A DNA stretch of 64,000 nt from Exophiala sp. HKRS030 (GCA_023897205.1 JAHWDD010000012.1:372001-436000), one strand, 5' to 3'; counted from the first letter of the stretch, positions 12,581 to 24,197 are shown. The notes: generated by a model not told the origin, from the sequence alone. Numbers and translations are program-made.

Positions 12581-14953
12581 ATGGGCCACAAGTGGGAACA
12601 GTTAAAGGTGCAGCTTCAGGTGTAAGTTGTAACCATGTTAAACGGGCTATGAATGAGTTGGGAATGTCGCCCTCTGAACCTGACTGACTGATATTGTCGT
12701 TGCCAGACCCAAGGATGAAGACTCCTACTACGACAACACTAGATGGTGCAATCGAGACTTGATTCCAATGCCTCCGGAGAGACGAACCTGGGGTATTTGG
12801 GGATATTGTGGTACGGGAGAAGTCTACTTATACAACAAGAAATGACCTTAGAAGGCCAAAGGGCTGACTGTTGGCAGGATACTGGACTGTTTCCGGCTCG
12901 TGTATCTCGGCGTGGTCGACAGGAAGTACTCTTCTCGCCTTTGGGCTCAGTCCCCAGCAGGCCATTGGCGTTGTGGTACGTTGGGTCGTTATTCTACTCT
13001 GCCTGCTCGGTGAGGCTGATGTGAAGGATGGGTAGATTGTCGGAGGTATACTCACTGGTTTGTTGGCTGTGGCCTGCGGCTGGATGGGTGAAACACATCA
13101 CATTGGATTCACCGTGTCTTCTCGGTTCTCATGGGGTATGAACGGGTCATATTTTCCCGTCGTACTTCGAGTGTTTGTCGCTTGCATGTGGTAAGCCGGC
13201 TTGCTTCCCCGTCATCTACCATCTTTGTCGGCGCCGACAGGATCTGCCATTAACGCCTGATGGTTCCGCAGGTTTGGCATGCAAGCTTACTGGGGAGGCC
13301 AAGCGACACGAGTGTTGTGGGGCGCTATCATTCCAGGTACGATTCTCTTGTTCTACCCATCCACAGCTCCCATGGTGTTGCTCAGTATAATAATCATGGT
13401 ATCACAGGCTTCGCCAACATGAAAAACTTCTTCAGTGAAGGTTCCCATCTCCTGACCAAAGACTTTATCGGACTAGTCATATGGATGCTGGCCTTTATCC
13501 CGCTCGTCCTCGTACCTCCTGAACGACTTCAAGTCCCCTTTGCCATCTCCTTTTTCCTGTTTGCAGGATCCTGCATTGGTCTACTGATATGGTTGGTACT
13601 CCTTTCCCACTCTACTATCCTTAGTTCCCACGTACAGATTTAACGACAACATCTGCCAGGGCTGTGCATAATGCTGGAGGCGCAGGGAGTATGTTCCACG
13701 AACCAGGACATGCCGAGAACACCGGTTGGGCCTTTATGTTCGGCATCACGGCCATCCTCGGTGCCTGGGGAGCCGGGACGTTGGGCCAGTCGGACTGGAC
13801 TCGTTACGCCAATCGCAAATTCGCCCCTACGGTATCTCAGATGGTTGCCGCGCCCATCACCATCGCGGTTACGGCCATCATTGGGATCATAGTCACCAGT
13901 GCCTCGGCCGATATTCTTGACGGTGAAATCGTTTGGAATCCAATCTACCTACTAGCCGACATCCAAGATGAGTACCATTCCAGCCCAAGATCTAGAGCGG
14001 GAGTCTTTTTTGCAAGCTTGGGACTTGTCAGCTCTCAACTAGCGGTACGTTCAAAAACCCCCAGTACTCCGTCTTCTAGGTGCTAACGGGACTTGTTGAT
14101 GGTTGTTTTTAGATCTCTGTTGTGTTAAACTCCGTCTCGACCGGTATGGACATGGCCGGTCTCTGGCCCAAATACATCAACATCCGAAGGGGGAGCTATA
14201 TCATGGCCTGTATCGGCATCGCAACTCAACCGTGGCAACTACTCAGCACCGCAGACAAGTTTCTCAAGGTCTTGAGCGGATTCGGAGTATTCATGGCACC
14301 AGCTACGTATGTCTACTCTCACAGTGCGAATGTTATACCAAAGCCATGCCCTTGGAGACTGACCATTTGAATCCGTACTGTTTAGGGGAGTCATGTTGGC
14401 CGACTACCACCTCGTCCGTCGAAGGAAACTGAAACTCAATGATCTTTACACCGGCGACTCTTCCTCAATTTATTGGTTCAACAAGGGTGTCAATTGGCGT
14501 GCCATCGTGGCTTTCCTTTCCGGCGTCTGGCCATTGTTGCGTGAGTTGACTACTTTTCTTTGCCCCCCAGTGTCTAGATGTGGCGATTTGGTTTCCTAGA
14601 CCTCAGTTTCGAATACTGACGCCTTTTCTTCGTCTCAAAAAGCCGGCCTGGTTGGTACCGTCGACAACGTCACCGACTCATCATTCACGGGTTGGATCCG
14701 CTTGTACAATCTGACCTTTATCGTCGGCTTGGCAATGAGTTTTGCTGTTTTCTGGGTCTTGAATTATTTCTTCCCTCCCTACGGACTTGGCCAGGAAGCC
14801 CCGTTTGTGGATGAAGTTCTTTCGGGTCTCGAGCAGCAGCATCGGCCCGGATCACGGATTGGCGCCGGCGCCGGCAAAGGTGGTGAATTCGTCGATGAGG
14901 AGGTCAACGAGAAGCACCACGGGGTCGGAGTTGCAGCCACTGTGTCTGTCTAG
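12581..14953 (+). CDS. NCS1 nucleobase/hydantoin/allantoin permease
   Basis: Plasma-membrane cation symporter of the NCS1 family (Fur4/Dal4/Mhp1 relatives), taking up nucleobases, allantoin, hydantoin or related compounds. Ten exons: 12581..12621, 12707..12810, 12878..12975, 13036..13190, 13272..13336, 13408..13591, 13660..14044, 14113..14306, 14386..14540 and 14643..14953, giving 563 residues. The frame closes at every junction. Family marks are WGIWGYCGYW near the N-terminus, a GSTLLAFGLSPQQAI segment, QAYWGGQ, GQSDWTRYAN and about twelve hydrophobic helices. Both ends are cytosolic. One donor (13592, GTTGGT) is weak but is forced by the frame. The start is the ATG before GHKWEQLKVQLQV, where NCS1 proteins usually begin. 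Its neighbours handle cyclic amides, which supports a scavenging role. The exact substrate is unknown. Confidence 0.92.
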
Positions 14954-15423
14954 CTGCTGAGTTCAGGGTGTAGTTGGGAAACCGTTTCTCCATGACAGTG
15001 GTCATACATCTGCCATGCTAGCTACTATTAGAGATAGTGATCGACATTGGCTCGAGTATGAAGAAGACTTTTCGAATTGCCGACGTGAGAGCACAGTAGA
15101 TGCCGGAAATAACCATCACATTGCATCACGTAATTTTGAATTACAGTCGAAAGAAAATCGTAGCACACGCACATTCCTATTGATCTTCATATTCTTGTTA
15201 CGGAATATACTGCTACAGACATATTGAGATTATGAAAGAGAAAAAAAAGACATCGTCACGTCGTAAGATTCACACAAGTGAAAGAAATTGCCCACCAAAA
15301 ACCTATCTAGTAAACCATGAGCAATAGGCAACTGAGCAATACACGACCCAATCTCCTCCTCTCCATGCCTGATACACACTACATACTCCGTACAGAGTAA
15401 AACACCTCGCCTAGATACCGGGT
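14954..15423. other. Convergent 3' intergenic
   Basis: Downstream regions of the permease and the dioxygenase. It holds one copy of the TACTCCGTA element (15384-15399, TACTCCGTACAGAGTA) and a short A-rich run near 15240. Nothing else is seen. Confidence 0.4.
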
Positions 15424-16513
15424 TCAGTACGTAGCATTCAACCTCATCTCGATATACTCCCTCGCATTGATAGGTTCGTATTTCTTGGGTCTTGCTTTTT
15501 CATCATAGCACCCTGGCAAACAATCCACGGTCTTGTCCCTGTCCGCCGTGACAAAGTACGGAATCGAGTACCTTGCTTTCGTCATTCCTTCCACGGTCAT
15601 TGGTGGTGCCCTGACTCGGTGTAATGTGGACTTGAGAGTGTCGTTGCTCCAACGTTGCAAGAAATCACCGATGTTCACCACGATCGTACCAGGCACAAAA
15701 GGGGCAGGATTGAATTTGCCCTTTTCGTGCATATCCTCCACCTCGAGACCACCGACCTGATCCTGAAACAAAAGAGTCATGGTTCCGAAGTCCGAGTGGG
15801 CGGCGATACGTTCCATCTTGCCATCGCGGAGGAGTTCGGCCTCAACGGGTGGATAGTGCAACAACCGAATCTGGTTGTCCTTTTTCGTGTGGTATTCACG
15901 AAAGAAATCCTCCGGGAGGTCCATCCCTAAAGCGATGGCCTTCAACAAGTCGAGTTCCACCTTGTAGCATGTCTCGAAGAATCCGGTCATGAATTTACGA
16001 AACCCCGGTAGAACCTCCTCGGGGAACCAGATGTTGGGAGTGTGTTCGTCGTCTTCACGGCCGAGTTCGAATGACTCCTTGAAATCAGGGCACTTTCGTA
16101 GATCGGCGATCGAATCTTGATCAAAGACCATCTGTACAACCTTCTCACGACCGATCCCAGAATAACCTCGGTGCCACCAGCCGTAAGGCGGGTGAGGAGC
16201 TTTGTCTTTGTCCTCTTGAGGGAGCGAGAAGAATCTTGAACTCTGTCGGGCGTTCATGTCAGGCAAAAGTCAGGTGAGGATGGTGGTGCTCCGACAAAGC
16301 AGAAGACGTAAAAGGAAAATCCAAACATACCCATTCAAATGCTTGATCGAGAATTGTTTGTGGAAGGCCGTGGTTCTTGATGTATGCAAAACCCACATCT
16401 CGAAACGCCTCGTAGACTTTTTTACCAGTCTCTTGAACCTCTTCGGGACTGCCTGAGCGCATAGGCTCGAGGTCGATAATGGGGATGGCAAGTTCGGCGG
16501 GTTTGATGGCCAT
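15424..16513 (-). CDS. 2-oxoglutarate/Fe(II) dioxygenase, thymine-7-hydroxylase-like
   Basis: Non-haem iron oxygenase of the isopenicillin-N-synthase group, coupling 2-oxoglutarate decarboxylation to substrate hydroxylation. Two exons, complement(15424..16242, 16331..16513), give 333 residues. The 88-base intron has donor GTATGT and acceptor CGACAG and joins QAFEW to SSRFFSLP. The N-terminal DIOX_N begins IPIIDL. The iron ligands are H210 and D212 in AAHSDFG and H269 in STLHRVRAP, with the 2OG-binding RYSIPYF after them. Blocks such as RGYSGIGREKV, ESFELGRED and the NATY C-terminus match the subfamily that includes fungal thymine-7-hydroxylase, at the same length. It faces the hydantoinase gene across a divergent promoter and lies beside a nucleobase-type permease, which fits base or cyclic-amide catabolism. 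Paralogues with other substrates are common in fungi, so the substrate is an inference. Confidence 0.9.
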
Positions 16514-17401
16514 GTTTGTACGTTTAGCAGCTGTCCTCACTGGGTTTCGTGACAAGAGTATGTTATGTGTTCATAGACACTTGGGTCATAAAATCCATAG
16601 ATGCTAGCGTACACTTTTTTATGTCGACGTCGGGGTTCGTCTTTTGTAGAAGTCGTGGATAGTGATTTTGGATCGCTTCGAGGTTGGCCGATAGTGTTTC
16701 CTCTGAGAGTCCGCGTCAGGCCACACACTGTTCTACCTTTGGATACCAAAAGATAAGCAGCAACGAATAGGACAATATCGCAAGACAGTTGGCCGATCCG
16801 TGGCAAAGCGTTGACCACGCGATGTTCTGCCTTGATTAGACGAGGACAGCCGCATGGTCTAGATATGTATCGATGAGCTCTCAAAACAGGTCAGTGATAA
16901 GCAAGTACCCGCCCAGAATCCCATCTTGTTGGTGTAAGATAGGATCTGTAGAATGCCGCTTGGAGAATCTGGCCGTTGATCTGCATGACCTTTCCACCCG
17001 AGGTCAGATTGTTAGCCGACCGTACAGTGCTCTCGATTGAGGCTCCGCTCTCTTGAGTAGTCCGAAAGCCCTGCAGCAGTCCCAAATCTAGAGGGGCCCA
17101 GTTTGCACTTCGGCCTATTGGTGGCTTCACGACACCATCTAACGGTGTCGCCGCTCAAGTCCGCCTATTCAGCACCTCTGGGAAAAGTCATTTCTCTGAT
17201 GGACAATACTCCGTATCTAACCGAGCAGAGCATCATCGGCCAACCATTTGAGTACTGTGGCTGATTGAGGAACAGAGCAAATCGTCTCGGAATCAAAGGG
17301 TGCGGGATACAAAGGAAGAGGGAATCGGACAACATCAACGTGTCTGTCATGCTCGAGGAAGACCTGAACTAATGAGATACGACCACAGCAATTGAGCAAT
17401 C
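16514..17401. other. Divergent promoter, dioxygenase / hydantoinase fusion
   Basis: An 888-base bidirectional promoter. It holds three HGATAR sites (near 16754, 16895 and 16934), no more than chance, and one TACTCCGTA element (17207-17215). Short open frames on the minus strand here have no coding character. Confidence 0.4.
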
Positions 17402-20400
17402 ATGGGTAGCATAGGCGACGTTGGCAACGCGCTTCACAAGTACCGTGTGGGAATTGATGTTGGAGGTGAGATGATAGCCACTTGCTGCCACCTTTCGTCT
17501 TGCTCACGACCACTTTCCCAGGGACCAATACCGATGCCGTACTAATCTCACTGTCGCCGACAAAGATCATCGCCTCACACAAAGCGCCTACAACACCAGA
17601 TGTAACAACTGGTATTGCCGAGGCAGTACGTGCAATTGTCTCGACAAGCAATGTCCCTCTCGACGCCATAAGCTGCGTTATCATTGGGACTACACATTTC
17701 GTCAATGCTGTCGTCCAACGGTCACCATCACTTCAACGTGTCGGTGTGGTTCGGCTCTGTGGAGGCGGCGAAGATGGATTCGGACTCGGCGTGCCACCCT
17801 TTGTTGACTTTCCAGGGGACTTGCGCCAACTCATCTCATCCAGGCCTTTCTTTTGTCAAGGCGGACATCAGATCACTGGCACAGAGATCTCACCACTAGA
17901 CGAGACCGAGTTGAAACGTGTGGCCGAGGAGTTGGCGACCGCCGGTATTTTCAATGTTGTCATATCAGGAATATATTCACCCCTAAACTCGGCGCATGAG
18001 ACGAGGGCAGCGGATCTCATTCAGACTAGAATGACCGAGATATGCAAACGATCAAGTCTCAACGTCCGCCCGAGGATCACACTGTCGCATCGGATTTCGT
18101 CTGTCGGTTTTCTGGCTCGAGAAAATGCAGCCATCTTGAACGCGGCTCTCAGACCCCTTGCCGAGAAGACTATCACGGGGTTTCAGAAAGCCATGCAAGA
18201 TATCTTCCAAGGGAACCCTTGCACTCTGTATCTCACGCAGAATGACGGCAGTGTACTCAGCGCTCCGGATGCGATTGATCTCCCCATTCGCACATTCAAC
18301 TCCGGCCCAACAAACTCAATTCGTGGGGGGGAATTTCTCTGGAAGACTGCCCATGCCGAAACAGAAGAAGCACATACCGGACGTCAAGAACCTCTTGTGG
18401 TGATCGACATTGGCGGTACCACTTCAGACAGTGGCTTGCTGCTACCCAATGGTCTTCCTAGAATGAGCTCACTGATGAGCCTTGTGGGCGGCGTGCGCAC
18501 GAACTTTGCTCTCCCCGCGGTAGAGAGCATCGGCTTGGGGGGTGGAAGCATCGTAAGAAAATTAGGGGACAGTCTTACTGTTGGCCCCGATAGTGTCGGG
18601 TTTGAACTTCCACGAAAAGCCCGGCTCTTCGGAGGCGATGTCTTGACGGCCACCGATATCATAGCCGCATCTGAGTTACACGCACCTTCGGGGTCAAACC
18701 CACTCGAAGGGTTTGGATCACCTGCTCGGTTGAAGGATATTACACCTGATACGGTGAAGATAGCCAAGGACGAGATGCGACAGATCGTGGAAGAGGTGGT
18801 CGATCGTACCAAGGTGCAGAAAGGAGATATCGATGTTCTGATTGTGGGAGGTGGTGCCATCTTGATCGACACTGACAAACCTCTCGCTGGAGTTCGCGCT
18901 GTACGGAAAGTCAAGGGCGGAGAAGTTGCGAATGCCGTGGGCGCTGCCATCTCTCGTGTATCTGGTGTCGTGGACACGGTGGCAGATACTTCCCATCAAA
19001 GTTTGAAGCAGGCACAGGATGCGGTCATGGAAATGGCAATCAATGCTGCTGTTGACAATGGAGCTCGAAGAGATACCATTGAGATTGCCGAGATCACAAT
19101 CCTCCCTATTCAGTATGTTGATGCCAAGGCACGAATCCTCATCAGGGCAGTGGGAGTCCTTGACACAGTCAGAAGTTCAAAGTTGGAGACCATGGGAGCA
19201 TACGAAGTAGAAGAGCTCACGACCGAGACTAACAATGGGCAAGCGATAACCGCTGCAGCCTCAACGGAAGCGGTCGAATCGATCGATATCAGGAGTTATC
19301 AACCAGAAGTCATGCGAGGGTTGTGGACAATATCAATGACTGACCTTCAATGGATTTCGGACGGGTGCAAAATTCTCGGTTGCGGAGGTGGAGGTGAGCC
19401 TTATCAACAGTATCTCAAGATCAGAGCACGCCTTGAAAAACACCCGGGGTCCGTGAAGGTGGTCTCTCCAGCAGACCTTCCAGACAGTGCCACAGTCGGT
19501 TGGACAGGCTGTCTTGGAAGCCCTGAAGTCAGTATGGAGAGAATGGAGGCCAATGAATGCAATAAGGCTCATGATGAGCTCATACGGGTTATGGGTTATC
19601 CACCAGTGGCAGGGTTTCTAGCTCTGGAGATCGGCGGTGCGAACGGCCTCGTTAACCTTGAGGTTGCGGCAGCCCACGGTGTACCTTGTGTCGATGCCGA
19701 CTATATGGGCAGAGCGTACCCAACTGGATGGCAGACGACCGTCAATGTCTATGGCTCAGCTCGAGGAGAAGCACTTTTGCCCGCAACCATTGCAAGTGGA
19801 GATGGATCGTACATGACTATGACCTCCAGCAGGACAGACAAGCTCGTCGATGCCGCACTGCGTGCCGCCACTGTTGAGATGGGATGTCGAGCAGGAATGG
19901 CGGGTCCTCCCAAGACGGCGAAGGTCGTACAGGAAGAGTCAATCGTCAACACCGTCTCCCTGGCCTGGTGGATTGGCAGGGCAGTGGCACTGGAAAAGAA
20001 TATAACGGACAAAGCGAAGAGAATAGTCGAAGCAGTCGGTGGGTCTGATAGCGCCAGAATCCTGGCCGAGGGCAAGATCACGAGCGTCGAGCGGGTTCTG
20101 AAAAAGGGCCATACGTACGGCATTGTCGAGATCGATGGCCTTCTCAGTGATGGGTCGCCGGCGATCGTCAAAGTGCCCTTCAAGAACGAAAACGCCTTCG
20201 TCGAGGCGACAGACCACGAGGGTCGAGTTTCAGTACTGGCATCGGTGCCTGATCTCATTGCGCTGCTCGACTCCGAGACAGGTGCTGGCCTAGGTACACC
20301 CGAATACAAGTACGGTCTGAGGGTGACCATTGTAGCTATTGCGGCATCTCCCCGTTGGACAGACACTCCGAGGGGTTTGGAGCTTGGAGGGCCGTCCTCG

Positions 20401-20490
20401 ATGGGATTCGATGACATTCAATATGTGCCCATTGGAAAGTATTCGAAGCCTCGAAGTGTCGTTGAAGCGTATGGCGGAGCGATGGGATAG
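17402..20490 (+). CDS. Hydantoinase/oxoprolinase-DUF917 fusion
   Basis: Two exons, 17402..17465 and 17522..20490, give 1010 residues. The 56-base intron splits the phosphate-binding motif; splicing restores YRVGIDVGGTNTDAVLI. The N-terminal half is hydantoinase A / 5-oxoprolinase-type: Hydant_A_N to about residue 200, then the acetate-kinase-like ATPase with DIGGTTSD near 315 and a VGGGAI segment near 460. These enzymes open cyclic amides such as hydantoins or 5-oxoproline with ATP. The C-terminal part from about residue 625 (ISDGCKILGCGGGGEP) is a complete DUF917 domain, a family linked to thiohydantoin desulfuration in bacterial ergothioneine breakdown. The fusion has no signal peptide and should be cytosolic. 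It diverges from the dioxygenase gene. The likely role is hydrolysis of an imported or internal cyclic amide; the substrate is unproven. Confidence 0.93.
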
Positions 20491-21055
20491 AGCTTAGACA
20501 CCATATAGTACTGTATAATGACGGTGGAATGATAAAAACTTCAGGTTAACTACCTAGTCCCTTCGGTGGCACCTGTGACACTGCCAATATCACCATTGGG
20601 TTAAACTGATGGCCTTAGCGTTGTCCTAATAGGGTCCCGGAAGCCGAGGTCTAGGGGCTACTAATAGGCCTAGACGCCAACGTCAAAGCCCAGAAGAAGG
20701 TAAAGCACAGGCCGCAATAAGCTCCTAAGGACTATTTTCAGTGGACTGCTACAATTCCCATGAAAATTAAGTCCACGCGTCTTGTTTGATTGATGAGTTC
20801 TTCCTCTTTGCACTCAACACTACCAAGATAGACAGGCCAAACTGAACGCAGCACAAACATCTCAAAATAGGAATGACAAAACGACTCAGTGGCCAAATCC
20901 ACTAAATGATCACCACACATTTGATACAAAGGCTGATCGATTCATGCTCACAACACACGACCGCATCTTGATCTGCCACAGTCAATCTTGATCATCCCAA
21001 CCTCTCTTGATGCAAGCAACTTACTTCAGATGAACATGGTCCCATCACTGATAGA
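20491..21055. other. Convergent 3' intergenic
   Basis: About 565 bases between the hydantoinase fusion and a small membrane-protein gene. No gene, repeat or motif was recognised. Confidence 0.4.
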
Positions 21056-21535
21056 TCATTTCCCATCATTATTGTTCTTATCCTTACCCTTTGCCTTGCT
21101 CTTCTCTTTCGCCTCTTCCACTTTCTGCTGTTGGTCGTCGGGCGTTTCTTCAGACGTGCCGTCAGCTTTCGGAGCCTTGACACCAGCCAGCGACCCTTGC
21201 CAGAGGAAGAGACAGAGCCCGACAAAAGACGTTAGCAGGACAATCCTCAGAAGCCATTTCGCCGTCCTCCCATAAGTGTATGCCCAGCTGGCCAGCCAAA
21301 CGACAGACGGCGTCACCAATTCCCTTCTCTCTTTCTCCAAGTCTGGATTCACGGTGATGATCAAGGCCAGGAGGGCCACCAGAATAAATGCCAGGATAGT
21401 GACGGTCAGGACCTGAATGCAAGCCAACAGGATCGCAATATCCTTCGTGGTCTCAAGGACCTCGAATCCCGCTGCCACCAAGGGAGTCACTTGCTCGAAG
21501 GCAGCATTGATTTCTCTGCTGTATGGGATACCCAT
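21056..21535 (-). CDS. Small fungal membrane protein, function unknown
   Basis: Single exon, 159 residues, starting MGIPYSREINAAFEQV. A long hydrophobic stretch (about residues 33-62, ILLACIQVLTVTILAFILVA) forms one helix or a tight pair. A second lies around 93-114 (WLLRIVLLTSFVGLCLFLW). The C-terminus is strongly charged (VEEAKEKSKAKGKDKNNN) and probably cytosolic. No catalytic motif or named domain is recognised. The frame is clean and the compact two-helix layout with a lysine-rich tail looks like a genuine conserved small protein of internal membranes. Location is a guess. Confidence 0.65.
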   Translation of the reverse strand: MGIPYSREINAAFEQVTPLVAAGFEVLETTKDIAILLACIQVLTVTILAFILVALLALIITVNPDLEKERRELVTPSVVWLASWAYTYGRTAKWLLRIVLLTSFVGLCLFLWQGSLAGVKAPKADGTSEETPDDQQQKVEEAKEKSKAKGKDKNNNDGK

Positions 21536-22331
21536 TGTTTCATTGAGACTTCAAAATGACTGTCCACAAAGGTGCAGGAGATCGACTCATGGTGCATATT
21601 GAAATATTTCATCTTCATCGTATTGTATGTGATGTCATGAACAGCAGCATTGTTTTGCTGGCCAATCAAGCCAGGATGTTGCCAACTTCTGTGTCCGTCT
21701 CATCTCACTTCCACCAACAACCTGGTAAATCAGCCTTACTGTACGAGATACAGGCCCAGGGCTTTCCCTGTTGTTGATAACATATGCCTTGACAATGCAG
21801 CATCCCCGATATGTGGAACGCCTCGGCGCCAATGTTGTTAGTGACTTGGCTCAGGCTCAATGAGTACCATCAGGATCCTCGACAGTAAGTAAGCGACGGT
21901 CAACAGTCCAATTGCGGAGTTTCTCCTCGTACCTGAATCTCCAGACTACATCAACCTCGAATGCAATAGGTCTTCATGTCTCATTGCTGCCGCTCCCCAT
22001 CAGATATGATTGGTGTGAGACACCGTCTGTGGTGAGTTCTTTCCATTCTTCGCCCAACATTTCACGATGCGCCTGCTGACCGTAATTTGGCCTTGTGCCT
22101 TCCAGCAAGTCTCGTGCACAGCGCCTTCCCATGACCAACAGCCTGATACATCGCTTGTCATGGCTCCCAGACTTCTTCTTTTCTCTCCGTATCACCCATC
22201 ATCCATCACCAAACACTTCCATTGCGTGGCCGTCCACCTATTGTTATAGTTACAGCCTTTATCTTCTATCACGAGCCCCATTCACCACTTGTACTTCTCA
22301 ACCATCTGATCTACTTCGACAGTCTCTCCAG
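21536..22331. other. Divergent promoter
   Basis: Upstream region shared by the small membrane protein and the DUF2183 protein. A CT-rich leader precedes 22332. Open frames here lack coding character. Confidence 0.4.
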
Positions 22332-23693
22332 ATGGGCAAATCAAAGGGCAAGTCGGCTCGCGCCGACCGAGCAGAACAAAAACTCCAGGAGACGCCACTT
22401 GAAGCCGAGTCTCGCAAGGAAGCCAATTTTGCTGAAGTCGAATCCAAGTTGCCAAAGCGTTTTGACAGATCTGAGATGGGTTTTATTGACAAAAGCACCA
22501 GTAAGTATGGAACTCTCTCTAGCCTGCACGTGGTCCTAACAAACCTTTCAGGCATTCTCGGCCACCGCAACCCTTTCGGAAAGAAAGCAAGTCCCAAAGA
22601 CAACATAGTATGGCTTCTCGACAATACTGCCTACACCCCTGTCAAATCAGGCAAAGATGATGCCCAAACCTGGGAGGCGGAATTCGTTGCCTGTTTCTTT
22701 CGTGCAGGTCGTAAGGATTTGACCAAATATGTCAGCAACATTGTGGATATGTTAGGCATCGATGGCACGGCCGGCACTGATCCAGAAGTCACCAAGAGAA
22801 TTGAAGAACGATTGAAGCCCTTTGTTATGGCGATTGCACCCGCTCGAACCATTGAGGTGGAGGTACCTTGCCCAACACCACAAGGTAATCCACACAAGCG
22901 ACTTCTCGGTCCGTCGAATCTCAACGGCATCAGTAGCCAGATCATGCCCACTGGCGGTGCAGGTGACGCCGACGGCAAGACAGTCGTCTGCTCGAGCGTT
23001 GATGGTCTGTTTGCAGAGCTCACATCGCAGACACACTTTGTTGGCCCGGAAGGCTACGCCATCATCTCTGACATCGACGACACCATCAAAATCACCCAGA
23101 CTCCGAATCCTACTGGGATCTTGCGGTCTACTTTTGCGGATGAACCAAAGGTGACTACTGGAATGCCAGAGTTCTACAAAGTCTTGAACGAGGCTTTCAA
23201 GTCTCCTGCTTGGTTCTATCTCTCCGCATCGCCGTACAACTTGTATCCGTTCCTGCATGGGTTTGTTCATCAGCACTATCCAGCTGGAACAATGATTCTC
23301 CGGGATGCATCATGGATGAATCTTGGCGGTTTGCTACAATCCTTCACACAAGGTGTACAAGAGTACAAGACGGACCGAATCGACAAAATCCAGTCGTGGC
23401 TTCCTAACCGCAGATTCATTTGCATCGGTGATTCGACCCAATCTGACCCTGAGTCATATGCCCAGATGTACACCAAGTATCCCGATTGGATCAAAGCAAT
23501 TTACATCAGAAAGGTCGTTGACGCCCCGAATATGGATGCCAAGAACAAAAACAGTCGCTTCGCGGAGGCTTTCAAAGATGTGCCAGATTACGTGTGGAGG
23601 GTGTTTGTGCAACCGGAAGAATTGGCAGACCATGTCAAACACCTTGCTGGCCAGGCCCATCCCGGCTTCCTTGGATCTTTGCTCAGTGTTTAG
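22332..23693 (+). CDS. DUF2183 / App1-like phosphatidate phosphatase
   Basis: Two exons, 22332..22500 and 22552..23693, give 436 residues. The intron is 51 bases (GTAAGT donor, CTAAC branch, TTTCAG acceptor); its length is a multiple of three and it contains no stop. The start MGKSKGKSARADRAEQK is a lysine-rich tail. The catalytic domain holds the HAD-like DxDxT motif in ISDIDDTIK (D230, D232), then YLSASPYNLYPFL and FICIGDSTQSDPE. These are the marks of the App1 lipid phosphatase family, which converts phosphatidate to diacylglycerol. Yeast App1 acts at actin patches; this protein lacks its longer extensions. The frame ends at TAG 23691-23693, but the same frame stays open for 63 more codons with a Pro/Thr-rich, coding-like sequence (see findings). 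Confidence 0.88.
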   Translation: MGKSKGKSARADRAEQKLQETPLEAESRKEANFAEVESKLPKRFDRSEMGFIDKSTSKYGTLSSLHVVLTNLSGILGHRNPFGKKASPKDNIVWLLDNTAYTPVKSGKDDAQTWEAEFVACFFRAGRKDLTKYVSNIVDMLGIDGTAGTDPEVTKRIEERLKPFVMAIAPARTIEVEVPCPTPQGNPHKRLLGPSNLNGISSQIMPTGGAGDADGKTVVCSSVDGLFAELTSQTHFVGPEGYAIISDIDDTIKITQTPNPTGILRSTFADEPKVTTGMPEFYKVLNEAFKSPAWFYLSASPYNLYPFLHGFVHQHYPAGTMILRDASWMNLGGLLQSFTQGVQEYKTDRIDKIQSWLPNRRFICIGDSTQSDPESYAQMYTKYPDWIKAIYIRKVVDAPNMDAKNKNSRFAEAFKDVPDYVWRVFVQPEELADHVKHLAGQAHPGFLGSLLSV

Positions 23694-23885
23694 TGCCAGA
23701 CTGAGCATGGCATGCAGCCAAAACGATCAAAGTCCCAGCTCGGCACCCCACGAACAGGTACCCCACAGCCTCAGACACCGGAGACCAAAACTCCGCGTTC
23801 TGCGAGTCCTGCACCACCAGAGTCGAATGTTGTTGATAAGTCTCAAGGCAAGGATGGAAATGATGGTCTGTCAAAGTCCGCATAG
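23694..23885 (+). other. Coding-like tail after the DUF2183 stop codon
   Basis: In the same frame as the DUF2183 gene, immediately after its TAG, 63 codons are open until TAG at 23883-23885. The translation is rich in repeated TP, QTP and SP pairs plus Lys (for example TPQPQTPETKTPRSASP) and looks like a real disordered tail. No intron with good splice signals removes the first TAG. It could be a nonsense mutation, read-through, or an unusual intron. Confidence 0.5.
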
Positions 23886-24197
23886 GACATACAGTGAGGG
23901 GCATTCCAGTCTCGTGTTAGGAGGAAGTGTGTAAGATTGAGATGGCGTGGATGTTGAAACGCATTCGATAGATGCGAAGAGACTGTGGAGGAAGCACAGC
24001 CTTTATCATTATCCCAGGGCATTACAACCCAACCTATGGCATACCTTATCAATAGACCTAAAGTTATTACGAGGATTCACTGTCTTGATTGAATGACATT
24101 TCAGGTCGAAACTCGTCAAGATAGGATTTGGTGAATGGCACCAGTAAAAGATATAAGCTGGACAACAAGGAGCATCTACATCAGGCCCTACCGTTGA

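Noticed and set aside
16537..17130. Minus-strand open frames of 115 and 79 codons
   Set aside because: They lie in a divergent promoter and look like chance frames.
16514..17401. HGATAR (AreA-type) sites in the divergent dioxygenase/hydantoinase promoter, and again before the permease
   Set aside because: Three sites per about 800 bases is roughly the chance expectation for this degenerate hexamer on two strands, so they do not support nitrogen regulation by themselves.
23688..23717. 30-base intron removing the DUF2183 stop codon
   Set aside because: Too short for a fungal spliceosomal intron and the donor is poor.
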